Of a DNA stretch of 64,000 nt, positions 27,091-39,689 are shown one piece after another. The stretch covers positions 604,067,177 through 604,131,176 of the forward strand of contig NC_081405.1 in NCBI RefSeq assembly GCF_030272615.1, read 5' to 3'. The notes under the pieces were generated by a model, which was given only the letters and a program-made list of their open reading frames with translations, ran no database searches and was not told where the DNA came from. This stretch comes from Cryptomeria japonica (taxonomy: Eukaryota; Streptophyta; Pinopsida; Cupressales; Cupressaceae). Numbering within the stretch: position 1 is the first letter of the stretch; each line of letters opens with the position of its first letter. The position numbers were made by a program, and so were the translations under genes.

Positions 27091-28310
27091 TGTTGGCCAT
27101 TTGGTGAAATTGATTATGTGTTCCATTGATGTTTTGTCATTGATGCCAACACTAGCTGTTTGGATGCTTTACCGACACCCTTCTGGTCCCGGTAGGTTGA
27201 GTGGATTCTGGTTATTTTGGATCCGGCATGATCTGATAGGCTCTGGTATAGTTTGGTGATGGAATTGACTTGTTCATGATACTCATGCTCATATTCAGTT
27301 CATTGGTTTTGCTCTGGTGATAGGATGCTATCTTGCTTGCTTAGAAGCTTAGTTTTTTGTTCTAGTGAGGGTTTCACCAGCAGAGCTTTTTATGAAGATC
27401 TTTGATGAATTGCATAAGTGGTGTTGGTACAACTTCTGGTGGAGCTTCAGGATTTTGTTTGTGATCATTTTCAAGACTTGGCATATGGAGATTATTGTTG
27501 TAGCATGTGGACCTATATTGGGTCCTGGTTGATCTAGGTTATGGACCAACTTTAATGTAATGTGTGGATTGGACCTCTCGATGTGTTTTTGGGATGTCTT
27601 ATGTATTGGATATATTTTTTTGGTCTAAGGCCAACATGGTTTGTAATTATGTAATTGGTTTATTATCTGGTGGCTGACATAATTGTTTATGGTTGAGGGT
27701 TTGTATATATAGATGTAAGATCTCATTGTAGATCATCGTGGTTATGTTAGAGGTCATGGTCAAGGAATGTAATGTGCGAATAATGTAATACCAATGAGGT
27801 AGAGGATTTTGATGGATCATTCAAGATCAAATTGGGTTTATGTAAGAGGATTTAGTCCTCCGGTATTGAGCTTAACTGGAATTGTACTCAGACATAGGGG
27901 ATGCTATCTTTTGCAGTTCAACACTTCTCTGGATTATAGTCTAGATTTCTATGTAGTCAGTGAGGCTCCTTTTGTGATGAGAAGTGCGCTCGAGGTTGTT
28001 GGCCTTCCTGCAAGTGCAGGCCCCTGAATTCTAATTCACATACTTATTGGAGAAGTATTATCTAACTGTGGGTAGGCTTCCCACCATGGTTTTTCCCTTT
28101 ATCGAGTTTTCCATTTACAAATCTTGGTGTCATGTGGATGGTTTTTATTTTGTGATTATTTTTTATGCTTAATTGGTTTAACTACTATTCCGGTATTAAT
28201 GTTTTGGGTTCCGATATTAAAGTTTTAAATTGCTAATAGTTCCAATAATCCATGACAACTGATTCACCCCCTTCTCTCAGTTGTCTTCCAGTTATTAGAA
28301 CTGTCTAACA
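27091..28310 (+). repeat. 5' LTR of the copia element
   Basis: 1,220 bp, TGTTGG...AACA. It contains a TTGTATATATAGATG box near 27702-27714, a plausible LTR promoter TATA element, and the module ACCATGGTTTTTCCC...GAGTTTTCCA near 28083-28112 shared by the other LTRs in this window. It ends CCCCCTTCTCTCAGTTGTCT through TCTAACA. Confidence 0.95.
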
Positions 28311-28311
28311 A

Positions 28312-28329
28312 TTGGTATCAGAGCTTTGG
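28312..28329 (+). promoter_or_regulatory. Primer-binding site (initiator Met-tRNA type)
   Basis: TTGGTATCAGAGCTTTGG directly follows the 5' LTR after one base. It is the standard plant copia complement to the 3' end of initiator tRNA-Met, used to start minus-strand cDNA synthesis. Confidence 0.92.
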
Positions 28330-28368
28330 TCCTCTCTGCAGAAAGATTAACTGCTTGAGGAAGATCCT

Positions 28369-31300
28369 ATGGCGACTAACAGTTCAAGCTCATCTAGTTC
28401 TTTCGGAACTATCTTTCGGAGGGATATTCCGAGGCTTGATGGAACAAATTACATAGTATGGAAGATTCAGATGGAGACTCATCTAAGATGTCTTGGAAAG
28501 GAGATTTAGGAGATCACATAGAATGGTGTCACAACTTATAATCCGGGATCTGGAAATCCTCCTCCGGCAAACCTAGACAAGGAGCTTGAGAATGATTGTA
28601 GAGTAAGAGAAGCCCTCTTGTGTGCACTTTCTGATCGGCAAATAATGGGATTAACTGACAAATCATTTGGAAAGGGTAAATGCGATTGTTATGGAAATTC
28701 AATGTGGAAAGGGTAAATGAGATTGTGGTGGAACTTTGAGCAAAGATGAAATTGTTTCTAAAGTCCTAAGAGCCCTACCACTGGCTTACAAAATGAAGGC
28801 TACTTCTATTAATGAGTTGAGAAAAATGGCTAATACATCTATCAACATAGATACTTTGGTTGGAAAACTATCTACTTTTGAGCTTGAAGAATTTGGACCT
28901 TCTAGAGCTGTGAAGTCTGAACCTGCTTTTCATACATCTACATCTAGAACTGGTAAGCAAGACTGGAAAGCTTTATATGCAAAGGAATTAGAAGCTATGA
29001 AGAGAGAAGATGATGAGTTTGAGCAACTTGAAGCACTATTTTCTAGAAGAGTACCTAAAGGATCGGTAGGAAGTAAGTATGAAGGAAAAGCACCTTTTAA
29101 ATGTTTTGCATGTAATAAGATTGGTCATTTTGCATATAGATGTCCTGAAATGAATTCAAGATTTGAAAAAAGAGCTAGAGAATCATTGAGGCATAACCCT
29201 AGATATCAAAACAAGTACAAGTACAATAAAAACAAAGAGAAATCATGCTACATAATGGATGAAGAAGGCATTACTGATTTTGATGATGAACCGACAGAAG
29301 ACTCTGCTAGTGGTTTCGGCTATGAGAAGGAATGGGTGTTCTGGGCTATCAAGGAAGATGATCTGGCACTAGAAGAGAATGTACCTGAAGAGAAGGCACT
29401 TACTACTAAAATTGAAGACAAGGATGAATGGGTAATTGACAATGATTGTTCATATCATATGATTGGAGATAAAGGGAAGTTTCTATCTTTGTAAGAATTT
29501 GATGGAGGTCTAGTTGTATTTGGAGATGACAAAGCATGTATGATTAAAGGAAAATGAACTATATCATTGGATAGTAAGAACAATACTTACAATGTATATT
29601 ATGTTGAAGGTTTAAGGCACAATCTTTTGAGTGTAGGACAATTGGTAGATTAGGGATTTCAATTACAGTTCAAGGATGGAAAAATCAAAATCATTAACAG
29701 GTCTAGTTTAGAGATTGCAACCAGTACATAGACCAAAGATAATATATTTCATTTGAACTCCGGTGAGAAGACATGTTTGATTACATAGATTGATGAGAGT
29801 TGGCTATGGCATAAAAGATTGTGTCATGTGAATTTTGATTGCATTGTGAAGATCAGTTCAACTAAGGCAGTTAGGGATATACCTAAGATTATAAAGCCCT
29901 ATAATCTGGTATGTAAAGAATGTCAAATGGGTAAACAGGCCAGAACCTCTTTTAGGAGTATACAAGATAAATCAAATGATGTTATTGATCTTATTCATAC
30001 TTATTTGTGTGGCCCCGCTAGAGTTAAAATTTTTCAAGGTGATAGATATTTCATGCTAATCATTCATGATTATTCTAGAATGATGTGGGTTACTTTTATA
30101 AAAGAGAAATCTGAAGCATTTGAAAAGTTTAAATCTTTAAGGCTAAAGTGGAAACTGAGATGGGATTGAAGATTAAATGTTTGAGGTTAGATCATGGTGG
30201 ATAATTCACATCCAATGAGTTTAATAACTTTTGTGAGAAGCATGGTATAAGAAGACAATTTTCTACTCCCTGGACACCTCATCAGAATGGAGTTGTGGAA
30301 AGGAAACACAAAACTATCTTGGATGCTGCTAGAACAATGATGATGGAAGCTAGTCTACCTCATATCTACTAGAGAGAAGCAGTGAGCACAATGGTTTATA
30401 CATTCAACAGAGTACATATCACAGGAGAAACCGATAAAACACCTTATGAATTATGGTTTGACAATACACCTATAGTTAAGTATTTCAGAATTTTTGGTAG
30501 TAAATGTTATATCATGAGAGATGATATCATTGGGAAATTTGATCCTAGATGTGATGAAGGCATATTTATTGGTTATTCTAATGAAATAAAATCATATAGA
30601 TGTTATAACAAAAGATTGCAAAGAATTGTAGAGAGTTCTAATGTCAAAGTAGACGAGCTGAACAGAAGTCAAATCAGAGTTTATGAGAAGGGACTAGCAT
30701 TGGAAATGATTATATTTGAACTGGTAGCACCTTTATCAGAATAGAGTGTTGAACCAGTTACTCTGGCAGTATCAGACAATTCCACAATAACTGAAGAACA
30801 AGGAAGAGGAACAAAAAGTCAGAAGACTCCTAGGTATGTGAGATTGAATCATTAAGAAGATCGGATCATTGGGGATAAGAGCAATGGAGTGATGAAAAGA
30901 AGAAGATTGGCAACTAATGAGGTATGTTTAATTTCACAAGTTGAAGCAGTATCAATAATTGAGGCATGTAAAGATGAATATTTGTTGAAAGCTATGGAAG
31001 AAGAATTAGATCAGATTGAGAAAAATAACACATCGACCTTGGTTCCCTGACCTAAAAATAAAAATGTTATTGGAACTAAATGGATTTTTAGGAATAAATT
31101 GAATGAGGGTGGTCAAGTTATAAGGAATAAGGCTATCTATTGGTTTGTGAAGGATATTCTCAGAAGGAAGGAATTGAATATAGAGAGACTTTTGCACCTA
31201 TAGCTAGGATTGAAGCTGTAAGATTATTTCTTGCCTATGTTGCTTATAAAAACTACAAGGTTTATTAGATGGATGTTAAATATGAATTTTTGAATGGGTT

Positions 31301-32479
31301 CTTGATGAGGAAGTTTATATTCAACAAGATGATGATTTTTCACTATCAGATGAAACAAATATGGTTTGCAGGTTAAGGAAAGCTTTATATGGATTGAAAC
31401 AAGCACCTAGAGCTTGGTATGCAAGGTTGGATAAATATCTTTTGAAGCTTGGTTTTAATAAGAGAAATGCTGACATTAATTTATATTATAAGATCACTAA
31501 TGATGATATATTGATTATTGAAATATTTGTTCATGACATTATTTTTAGAGGTGAAGATAAGTTATGCATAGAAATTTCTAAGAATATGGAGAAAGAATTT
31601 CAGATGTCTATGATTGGTGAGATGAAATTTTTCTTAGGTTTGCAGATTACTCAGACTGAAAAAGGTATTTTCATCTGTCAAACTAAATATGCTAAGAAAT
31701 TTTTGAAGAAATCTGATATAGGAGATTCTAAACCAGTAAGTACTCCTATGGTTACAAGTGAGAAATTGACAAGAAAAGATGTTTCTGCATCAGAAAATCC
31801 TACAAGATACAAATCTATGATTGGAGGTCTGGTTTATTTGACTCAGACTAGGCCTAACATTATGAATGTTGTTTGTATTGTTTGAAGATTTCAAAGTGAT
31901 CCTAGAGAAAATCATGAGATTGCGGTGAAAAGGATTTTTAGATACTTGCAAGGTACATTAGAATATGGTTTTTGGTACCCTAAGCATGACAACTTTACTT
32001 TATGTGCATATACAGATGTTGATTGGGCTAGAGATATTGATGATCGAAAAAGCACTTCTGGTGGTGCTTTCTTTCTTGGAAAGAAGTTGGTTTCATGGAT
32101 TAGAAAGAAACAGTCATGTACTTCTTTATCTACTAGTGAAGTTGAGTATGTTGTTGCTGCTACTAACTGTACACAAGTTTTATGGATGAAACAAATGTTC
32201 AAGAATATAAAGGTGGATTGTGATGCACCGGTAGTTATTCAATATGATAACTCTGCTACTATTGATATATCAAAGAATCCAGTATTTCATTCTAAAACTA
32301 AGCACATATCTATCAAGTATAACTTTTTGAAGGAAAAAGTGGAAGAAAATGAAGTTAGATTGGTTTATGTGAACACTAAAGAGCAGATTACAAATATTTT
32401 CACTAAACCTTTGCGCAAGGAATCATTTGAGTACCTGAGAGACAGATTTGGAGTTTCTGCCCCTCTGGTAGAGACCTAA
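28369..32479 (+). pseudogene. Copia gag-pol polyprotein relic
   Basis: Gag begins at 28369 (MATNSSSSSSSFG) with DGTNYIVWKIQME. A rearrangement with a partial duplication of GGAAAGGGTAAATG near 28670-28720 breaks the frame. Gag resumes with LSKDEIVSKVLRALP and one zinc knuckle, CFACNKIGHFAYRC (about 29100-29145). The protease active site reads WVIDNDCSYHM: the usual Asp-Ser-Gly is Asp-Asn-Asp. Integrase shows WHKRLCH with CKEC (zinc site), HTYLCGP where the first catalytic Asp has become Tyr, LDHGG with the second Asp, and VVERKHKT with the Glu. RT shows ALYGLKQAPRAWYARLDKYL, and FVHDI in place of YVDD. RNase H shows YTDVDWA and STSEVEY. The C-terminus FTKPLRKESFEYLRDRFGV and the TAA at 32477 are normal. 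Many stops and frameshifts. Known functions: capsid, cDNA synthesis and integration. Confidence 0.93.
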
Positions 32480-32859
32480 TTAATGTGGTTTGGAATCAGT
32501 CTGGCATGCATTATCAAAGATATTATTCATTCTGGCATTGATGTGGAATGCTACTCCTCAGGGGGAGTAGTCAGCTTTGTGATTCAATGGTTTATGTTTT
32601 TGCTTTGATATTTTTGTCAAATTTCTGGCATTGATGTCAAAGGGGGAGCGATATTGGTGTGAAAAAGACAACGAAAGAAAAATAAAAAGTCAAAGGGGGA
32701 GAGATATGAATAATAAAAGTAAACGGGAGAGATATTAACATTCAAAGCTGTATGTGGGAGATTGTTGGTCATCTTCCATTGGGGGAGACTTGTTTGGAAT
32801 TTCTTGGTACTTGGGTATTTTTCACATCTAGTGTTGCCATCAATGCCAAATGGGGATAT
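32480..32859 (+). other. Copia 3' untranslated region with polypurine tracts
   Basis: The purine-rich word AAAGGGGGAG recurs (about 32639 and 32692, with GGGGGAGTAG at 32560 and GGGGGAGACT at 32779). The last one next to the 3' LTR is the weaker CCAAATGGGGATA. One of these normally primes plus-strand cDNA synthesis. Confidence 0.7.
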
Positions 32860-34044
32860 TGTTGGCCATTTCGTGGAATTGATTGTGTTGCATTGATGCC
32901 AACACTATCTATTTGGATTACCGACACCCTTCTAGTCCTGGTAGGTTGAGTGGATTCTGGTTGTTTTGGATCTGACATGATCCGGTAGGCTCTGGTATAT
33001 TTTGGTGATGGAATTGGCTTGTTCATGATACTTTGCTCATATTTAGTCAGTTGGTTTTGGTCTGGTGATCGGATGCTATCTTGCTTGCTTAGAAGCTTAG
33101 TTTCTAGTTCCAACGAGGGTTTCACTGGCAGAGCTTTTGATGAATTGCATAAGTGGTGTTGGTACAGCTTCTGGTGGAGTTTCAGGATACTGTTGGTAAT
33201 CATGTTCGAGATTTGGCAGATGGAGATCATTGTTGTAGCGTGTTGACCTATACTGTGTCCCGGTTGATCTAGGTTATGGACCAACTTTAATGTAACGTGT
33301 GGATTGGACCTCTTAATGTGTTTTTGGGATGTCTTATGTGTTGGATATTATTTGTTTGGTCTAAGACTGACATGGTTTATAATTATGTAATTAGTTTATT
33401 ATTTGGTGGAAGACATAATTGTTTATGGTTGAGGGTTTGTATATATAGATGTAAGATCTCATTGTAGATCATCATGGTTATGTTAGAGGCCACAATCAAG
33501 GAATGTAATGTGTGAATAATGTGATATCATTCAGGAAAAGGATCTGGTCAATCATTGGATATCGAATTGGGTTTATGTAAGAGGATTCAGTCCTCCGGTA
33601 TTGAGCTTAACCAGAACTGTACTCAAGCATAGGAGATGCTATCTTTTGCAGTTCAACACTTCTCCGAATTGTAGTCTAGATTTCTATGTAGTGAATTAGA
33701 CTCCTTTTGTGATGAGTAGTGCGTTGTAGGTTGTTAGCTTTCCTGCAAGTGCATGCCCCTCAATTGTAATTCACATACTTACTACAGATGTATTATATGA
33801 CTGTGGGTAGGCTTCCTACCGTGGTTTTTCCCTTTACCAGGTTTTCCACATACAAGTCCTTGTGTCATGTGGATGATTTTTATTCTTTGATTATTGTTTA
33901 TGCTTAATTGGTTTAATTTCTATTTCGGTATTAATGTTTTGGGTTCCGATATTAAAGTTTTAAATTGATAATAGTTCCAGTAATCTGTGACAACTAATTC
34001 ATCCCCCCTCTCAATTGTCTTCCAGTTATTTGATCTGTCTAACA
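32860..34044 (+). repeat. 3' LTR of the copia element
   Basis: 1,185 bp, TGTTGGCC...TCTAACA, colinear with the 5' LTR, including the TATA-like box (33439-33449) and the GTGGTTTTTCCCTTTACCAG module near 33821. It is followed by the target duplication ACATG. Confidence 0.95.
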
Positions 34045-34049
34045 ACATG

Positions 34050-34653
34050 ATCTCCTTCTACACACTCTAGGCTTAGTTAATACCTTGTTAGCTTTGGTGT
34101 CATGGTTAGAGTTGCCTTGTAAGGCATCATGTGGTATTTATGTGATCCCTATGTTGGAATGTCTTGTGGAGCTTTGGTTATTTTAATAATTTGGTTATCA
34201 ATTAATTGATTTATATAATTTATTAACAATAAATTAAATTAATGTTTGGTCGTGATATATAACATTTTGTGTATTTTTTTAATTGATAGCAGGCCTAGAG
34301 AATATTATATTTAAAAGTTTGAACACTTACAAGATAAAGTCAAAAACTTTTGAGTGCTCAAACAGTTATATTTAATTATTGATAATATTTTGTGTATTTA
34401 ATTATTGAAGGTTTGTTATTCATTTTTTGGATTATATTTAATTGAGCCCTTTTATATTATTTATGACATTTGATTTATTTATTTAATTATTGGTTATTGG
34501 TTTATTTATTTTAATTAGTTTATTTATTAATTGTTTAATCTTGTACTCATTTGGTTATTGTTTATTTATTTACCTACCCTCTTTTGCTATTGGTTGTGAG
34601 TATTGGATTTGGAGATATTATTATTTTATTATATTTTTATTTCATTTGCTGAG
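34050..34653. other. AT-rich sequence between two LTR insertions
   Basis: Rich in TTATTTATTTAATTA words. No coding signal. It may be part of the older sequence in which the LTR elements are nested. Confidence 0.45.
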
Positions 34654-35664
34654 CGTCAGGATAACTGGTGAACAACTGAGAGGGGGGGAGGTTGAATCAG
34701 TTGTTAACATATTATATTAATCAAACCACTTATAACCTTTAACCAGAGCACATAAACATTGAATACCAAAATAGCAGAAACAGATACCGGTAAGCAATAA
34801 AAATTAAGAATGAAACACATAATTAACACATTGCAACTATACGACATAACACCATGATTTGTACATGGAAAACCTAGTAAAGGGAAAAACCATGGTGGAA
34901 ATCCTACCCACAGTTAGACGATACTTCTACAGAAAGTATGTGATACAATGAGGGGTTTGCACATGTAGGAAGGCACACAGCCTAGAGCGTACTGCTCATT
35001 ACAAAAGAGTCTCACTAACTATAGAGAGGTTACAACCACCTCAAGATAATTGGACACTAATCTAAAAGAATTAATTGCTAGAGATAGCATCTACTATGCC
35101 TGATTATAGTCTAGGTTAAGCTCAATACCGAAGGCCTTTGACCTCTTACTTAAACCCAATTCGATGAGCTATGATCGACCAAATCTCCTTCGCATATGAT
35201 ATTACATTCCATGACCATGACACATGTATTTCATTCCCATACCATGATCTACAATGAAATCTTACATCAATATGCCATACCATGATTATGACCAAAATAA
35301 TATTAACCAATCCATAAAACATCCTAGTAACGTGTAGAGAACACGTTATCATGATACCGATCCATAACCTAGATAGGTACCAGACCTAATCTGTGTTCAC
35401 CACGCCAAAGTGATGCCTCCAATCAATTGAGGCATGATCAAGGATCACCTTTTGAATCATGAATTCCATCTAGAAGCCACACCAACAACACTTAGCACAT
35501 CCTATCAAGGTTTCTCAATGAAAGCTCTACCGGTTAAACCTTAAACCCTTACCGGTAACACAAGATTTTCTACCGGTAACCAAAACCTATTCGTCGGTAA
35601 CCAACCATAATAGATAGTGTTGACATCAATGCAATGCATAATCAATTCATCCATATTGCCAACA
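34654..35664 (-). mobile_element. Solo copia LTR, minus strand
   Basis: Read on the minus strand it starts TGTTGGCAATATGGATGAAT at 35664 and ends with CCCCCCCTCTCAGTTGTTCA...CCTGACG at 34654. It carries the AACCATGGTTTTTCCC module (plus-strand 34873-34910) shared with the other LTRs. The 5-bp duplication CTGAG flanks it exactly (34649-34653 and 35665-35669). No internal region is present, so this is a solo LTR left by LTR-LTR recombination. The 3' terminal dinucleotide is CG instead of CA. It is related to, but not the same family as, the element at 27091. Confidence 0.85.
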
Positions 35665-35669
35665 CTGAG

Positions 35670-38477
35670 ATGGTTGGTCAAGTTTATTATATTTTTTATT
35701 ATTTGGAGTGGGTTGTGATGGGCTATTATTTTTTATTTAATCTATATAAATATGGAGTTTTGAGATTCTCGAGAGGTTTCTTGGCTGAAGTTTTTTACTG
35801 AAACTTTATTGGTTGGGAATGGATTTTTTGCATATGTGTGAAGATTGGAGGTTGGCTATGACTTTTGTTCTTCATCAATTTGCTTTCCATAAATTATATT
35901 ATTATAGTTTGGAGGATTTTTACACCTTTACATTTTATTTTTGAAAAGATTGTCTTTGCTATGACTATGCAAAAATAATTTAGTGATTGTCATATAAATC
36001 CTGGAATGATTGCTAGGTGTTAAATGATGTTGAATTTGAGACTTTGTTCTACCTTTTGATTAATGACATTTCTGGAGTTTTTGGATCTTGTGTTTGTCAT
36101 GAATGGATATGAGTTGCATTTGAATTTGGAAGTAAATGTATCATTCATGTTTATGTTGTCTATAAGAATGGTGTTTTTCAGTGATTGTTTTGTGTAGACC
36201 TTTATGATGGTTGGTTATTCTTTCTATGCCAAGAGTGAAATTTTGTATGTTGTTGTGATGAGCAGTGTTGGGAACTCTCTTGCTTTATTTTCGGTGATCT
36301 ATGTCATATTATATCTTGGTCTAGGTTGAATTGAACCTTTGAGACTTTCTGTTGAAGTCGTAGATGTTTGAGAATTGATTATGGACTTAGTCATTCTATT
36401 TTGTATGTGTTTGAGTTGTTTTTTCTATTTGCCACATATGGCTTATTCTGTCTAGAAGATGCACTATTTTATTTGTCAAATGTGCTACCCTATCAGGTGT
36501 ATGCACTATCTATTATGTAGATTCACCATTCTATGTCCCATATGTGCTATTTTCAGGACTTTATGTGTTACAGGATGAGGTATATGAGCTGCTCTATGAA
36601 ACAAAAGCATTGTACTGGCTAATAAATGCACCATATGGTTTTGTGAATGCGCTAGACTATGGTTTATATGCACTACTTTAGTTAATGAAGGCATTAATAT
36701 ATGTTGTAAATGTTTTATTTCAATTTGTATTTGTGCTAGTCAGTTGTATAATCTATCTATGGTCATTTTGTCATTTGTGATGTTTTCTATCAGTCCCAAT
36801 GTGGGATTTTTGGATGTTTTGATCTTCTTGTGATGTTACAAGATGTTTTTATCTAATCAGAGATGGATATTTAATTGTTCTATGATCGCCTATATGTGAG
36901 GTTGTGGTTAATGGCATTGTGATATGCATTTACTTGATAATTAATTGAAAAGAAACCATTGGAAAATTGTGTTTTTATTATGGCTCTTGGTTAGGGATAG
37001 ATGATGTGAGCTATGGAATTATATAAATTTGTACCAATGGTCGTCACGTAGTTTTTATTGTAGAGCCTTGTTGTTTATGTATATTGTTTACCCTAAGGTC
37101 TTGGAACATGGTATGGGAGAGTGGGCTTTCAAGTCGGTGTCGGGGTAATGAGAGATAGACTACTAGGATTTTCCTTATAAGGAAGCTTGGAGATCTAGAC
37201 TACCAATAAGTCTCATTGGAAAATTTATTTCCTAAACAAATGATAACTTAATAATTAATTTAGATGGGTTGGGTATTAGGAATTCATCTAAATAAGATAC
37301 TAAACTATCTTGGTGCCTCACTCGTGGCCTAGAGTGCTAATACAAGCTCAAGATGAGATTAAGAAGGCTTTGGAGAGGCAAACCAAACTCCCTTGATTTT
37401 GTTAGGGGTCTAGATGGTTCCACATGGGTATCTATTGTTAGGGCATAAGGCTTGAGGATTATCCTATTCTTATGGTGATGGTATGCATTGAAACTCTTCC
37501 CTACATGTGTCAGGTAGTTCCTTACTCTCTATTGGTTGGGAAACCTATGGTGTTTGTTGTCTTTTTTATTATATCTCATTTCAGTTGTTGTGGTGTTTTA
37601 TGTCCTTTGGTTTTTAGGTGTCAACCTAGGTGTAGATTCTATGTGTGATCTTGTGTCATTCTCCAGAGCATGGGGTGTGGTTCCTTAATCGTTCCACATG
37701 GTTGAGTGGTTTGTTGTCTTCTTCCATTGGAATTTTATCCTTCATTTGATGTCCATGTGAGATGATGAGGATTCTTTATCTCTACAACTTGTACTTGGAT
37801 TCTTGGAGCTGATTACTATGTATCCTGTGGATAGGATAGACTTTATGGTATCATGTATCATGAGATATTTGTATTTATAGTTGGAGGCTATGTATCTTAT
37901 TGTAGAAATTATATTGTAATCTTGGAAGACTTTCTATGCAATGGATGATTATTCTCATAGTAATGTTTATGGTTCTTATTGGTAATAGTTGGTGTATTCA
38001 TATTCTTCTTACTATAATGGATGTAATTTGTAATGAGTATCATGTTAGGTGATGCAGTTCTTCTTTATGGAAACAAACTAGTTATATTATAAATGATGGA
38101 ATTATGGGGTAGGAATATTTGGATTTGGTGCATTAAAATAAATCTAAAATGTTAATGGTGATTGGATGTTAGTAATGTAGTGAATGGATGTTTCCCTAAG
38201 TTTTTGGGAAGAGATCGATGCTAGAATTGCTATGATGTGATTTATGTTCACGTTTTTAGTAATATGTTAAGTGATGACATTGGAATACCCTAGGGAATAA
38301 TATCTATGTGCTATGAGAATATTTCCACTTGTATTGTTATAATATTATGTTCATTATCTAATGATGTATGCATTTATTGGATGTTATTTTAGTAGATGTC
38401 TAATTAGTTTTAGATTTTTTAAAAAAAATTATCTCTTTTTTCTTGGTTAGTTGTTTATTTTTTTCTAGGGTATTTTT
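35670..38477 (+). other. Non-coding, probable gypsy LTR sequence
   Basis: About 2.8 kb with no coding frame. CTATATAAATATGGAG near 35744 followed by GAGATTCTCGAGAGG looks like an LTR promoter and transcript start. Around 36430-36690 a loose tandem of 25-35 base units carries TATGCACTA, ATGTGCTA or AATGCACCA. The sequence lies upstream of the gypsy gag-pol relic once the minus-strand element 38478-44320 is removed, so it may be the long 5' LTR of that gypsy element. That is inferred from position. Confidence 0.35.
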
Positions 38478-39651
38478 TGATTGATTGGTTGAAGGGACCA
38501 AAATACTGTGGGGGGGTGTGGGGTGAATCATTATTCCCATAGATTCTAAAACTTTCTCCAAATCTTAAACCTTTGTTGATATATCAAACTCATCAATTAA
38601 GCATATCGAATACAAGATAATAAATGCAAAATAAACATGAAACACATCCACAAAAGAAACACCAAATTTTTATACATGGAAAACCCAAATGAGAAAAAAC
38701 CATGGAGAGTGTTATCTCTCCAGAGAATATAACTATTTGTATGGTGATTACAAAAGGGGTATCTCACTACCGAACTGCTCACTGCAAGATTATTAAAAGG
38801 TGGCTTACTACCATAATGCTCACTGCAATAGGTATGATTGAACTGAAGAAATTTGCATCTCCAAATGCATGAGATCAATTTCAAGTTAATCTCAGATCAT
38901 AATTCACAAACCCTATAGAAGATCCAGTGAAATATCTCTATACAACTATCCTTAAGCAGTTGTAGTAGATATGGTGAAGGATTATTGCAAAACTATCTAC
39001 ACTCTGATTCCGCACCAATTGCCTTTGTTGTTCCCAAATTGTACTACACACTTTGTTACTCGGTCCACACACTCTATTACTCTCTTGTACTCTTTTTTCC
39101 GCATATATATATTGGAAGGCTCACAAAATGAGATAATATGTCTACCTATCTCAACACGTTATCCAAAAAAAACATGATAACCAAGTCGATCTCCACAAGA
39201 TCTCTACATGCTCCAAAATTCATTCATTGATGCATATACCTTAATTAATGGAATGTGATAGGGGTCATATAAACCCATATAAGTTGACCCATAAACGTAA
39301 AACTCCAAACATGATGACTCCAAACTCCAAGAATAAAAATTCTATGCATACCATAGATATTGAACCATGAGACATGAAAAGACTGCCATAACAAAAATAG
39401 ATGATACCGGGACCAATGTAGACATGAATCAAAATTCTAGGTACAAGGATCTTTCAAAAATAACTCCAATAGATCAACCACAACTCGTTGCATCACATTA
39501 GAACTTGCATCACCTACCCATAACTACATACACCAACTCCTCACAATAAACTAGATGACTAACTTGATATCAATATACTCTATATACCATCCAAATTAAA
39601 CCAAATAACTAGTTTGACATTAATGACAACAATATTCACACAAGTCTAACA
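38478..39651 (-). repeat. 3' LTR of the minus-strand non-autonomous element
   Basis: 1,174 bp, colinear with 43064-44320. It carries a (G)7 run near 38511 in its 3' part and the shared module (GGAAAACCCAAATGAGAAAA near 38679) in antisense. Confidence 0.92.
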
Positions 39652-39689
39652 ATCTCCCCCTTTCTCATTAATGGAAAAACATTTCAACT

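Larger units (their letters stand above)
27091..34044 (+). mobile_element. Complete Ty1/copia LTR retrotransposon, inactivated
   Basis: A 6,954-bp element bounded by two LTRs that both begin TGTTGGCCATTT and end TCTAACA. The host target duplication ACATG is present on both sides (27086-27090 and 34045-34049), so insertion boundaries are exact. A Met-tRNA-type primer-binding site follows the 5' LTR. A single gag-pol coding region in copia order (gag, protease, integrase, RT, RNase H) fills the interior. Point stops, frameshifts and catalytic substitutions show it can no longer move by itself. The two LTRs differ at many sites and by about 35 bp in length, so the insertion is not recent. Confidence 0.95.

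Noticed and set aside
32769-33284. 171-codon minus-strand frame over the copia 3' LTR
   Set aside because: Antisense to an LTR; the related frame in the 5' LTR (27349-27549) is shorter and neither resembles a protein.
36506-36694. His-rich minus-strand frame
   Set aside because: Arises from the loose TATGCACTA tandem sub-repeats in LTR-like DNA.
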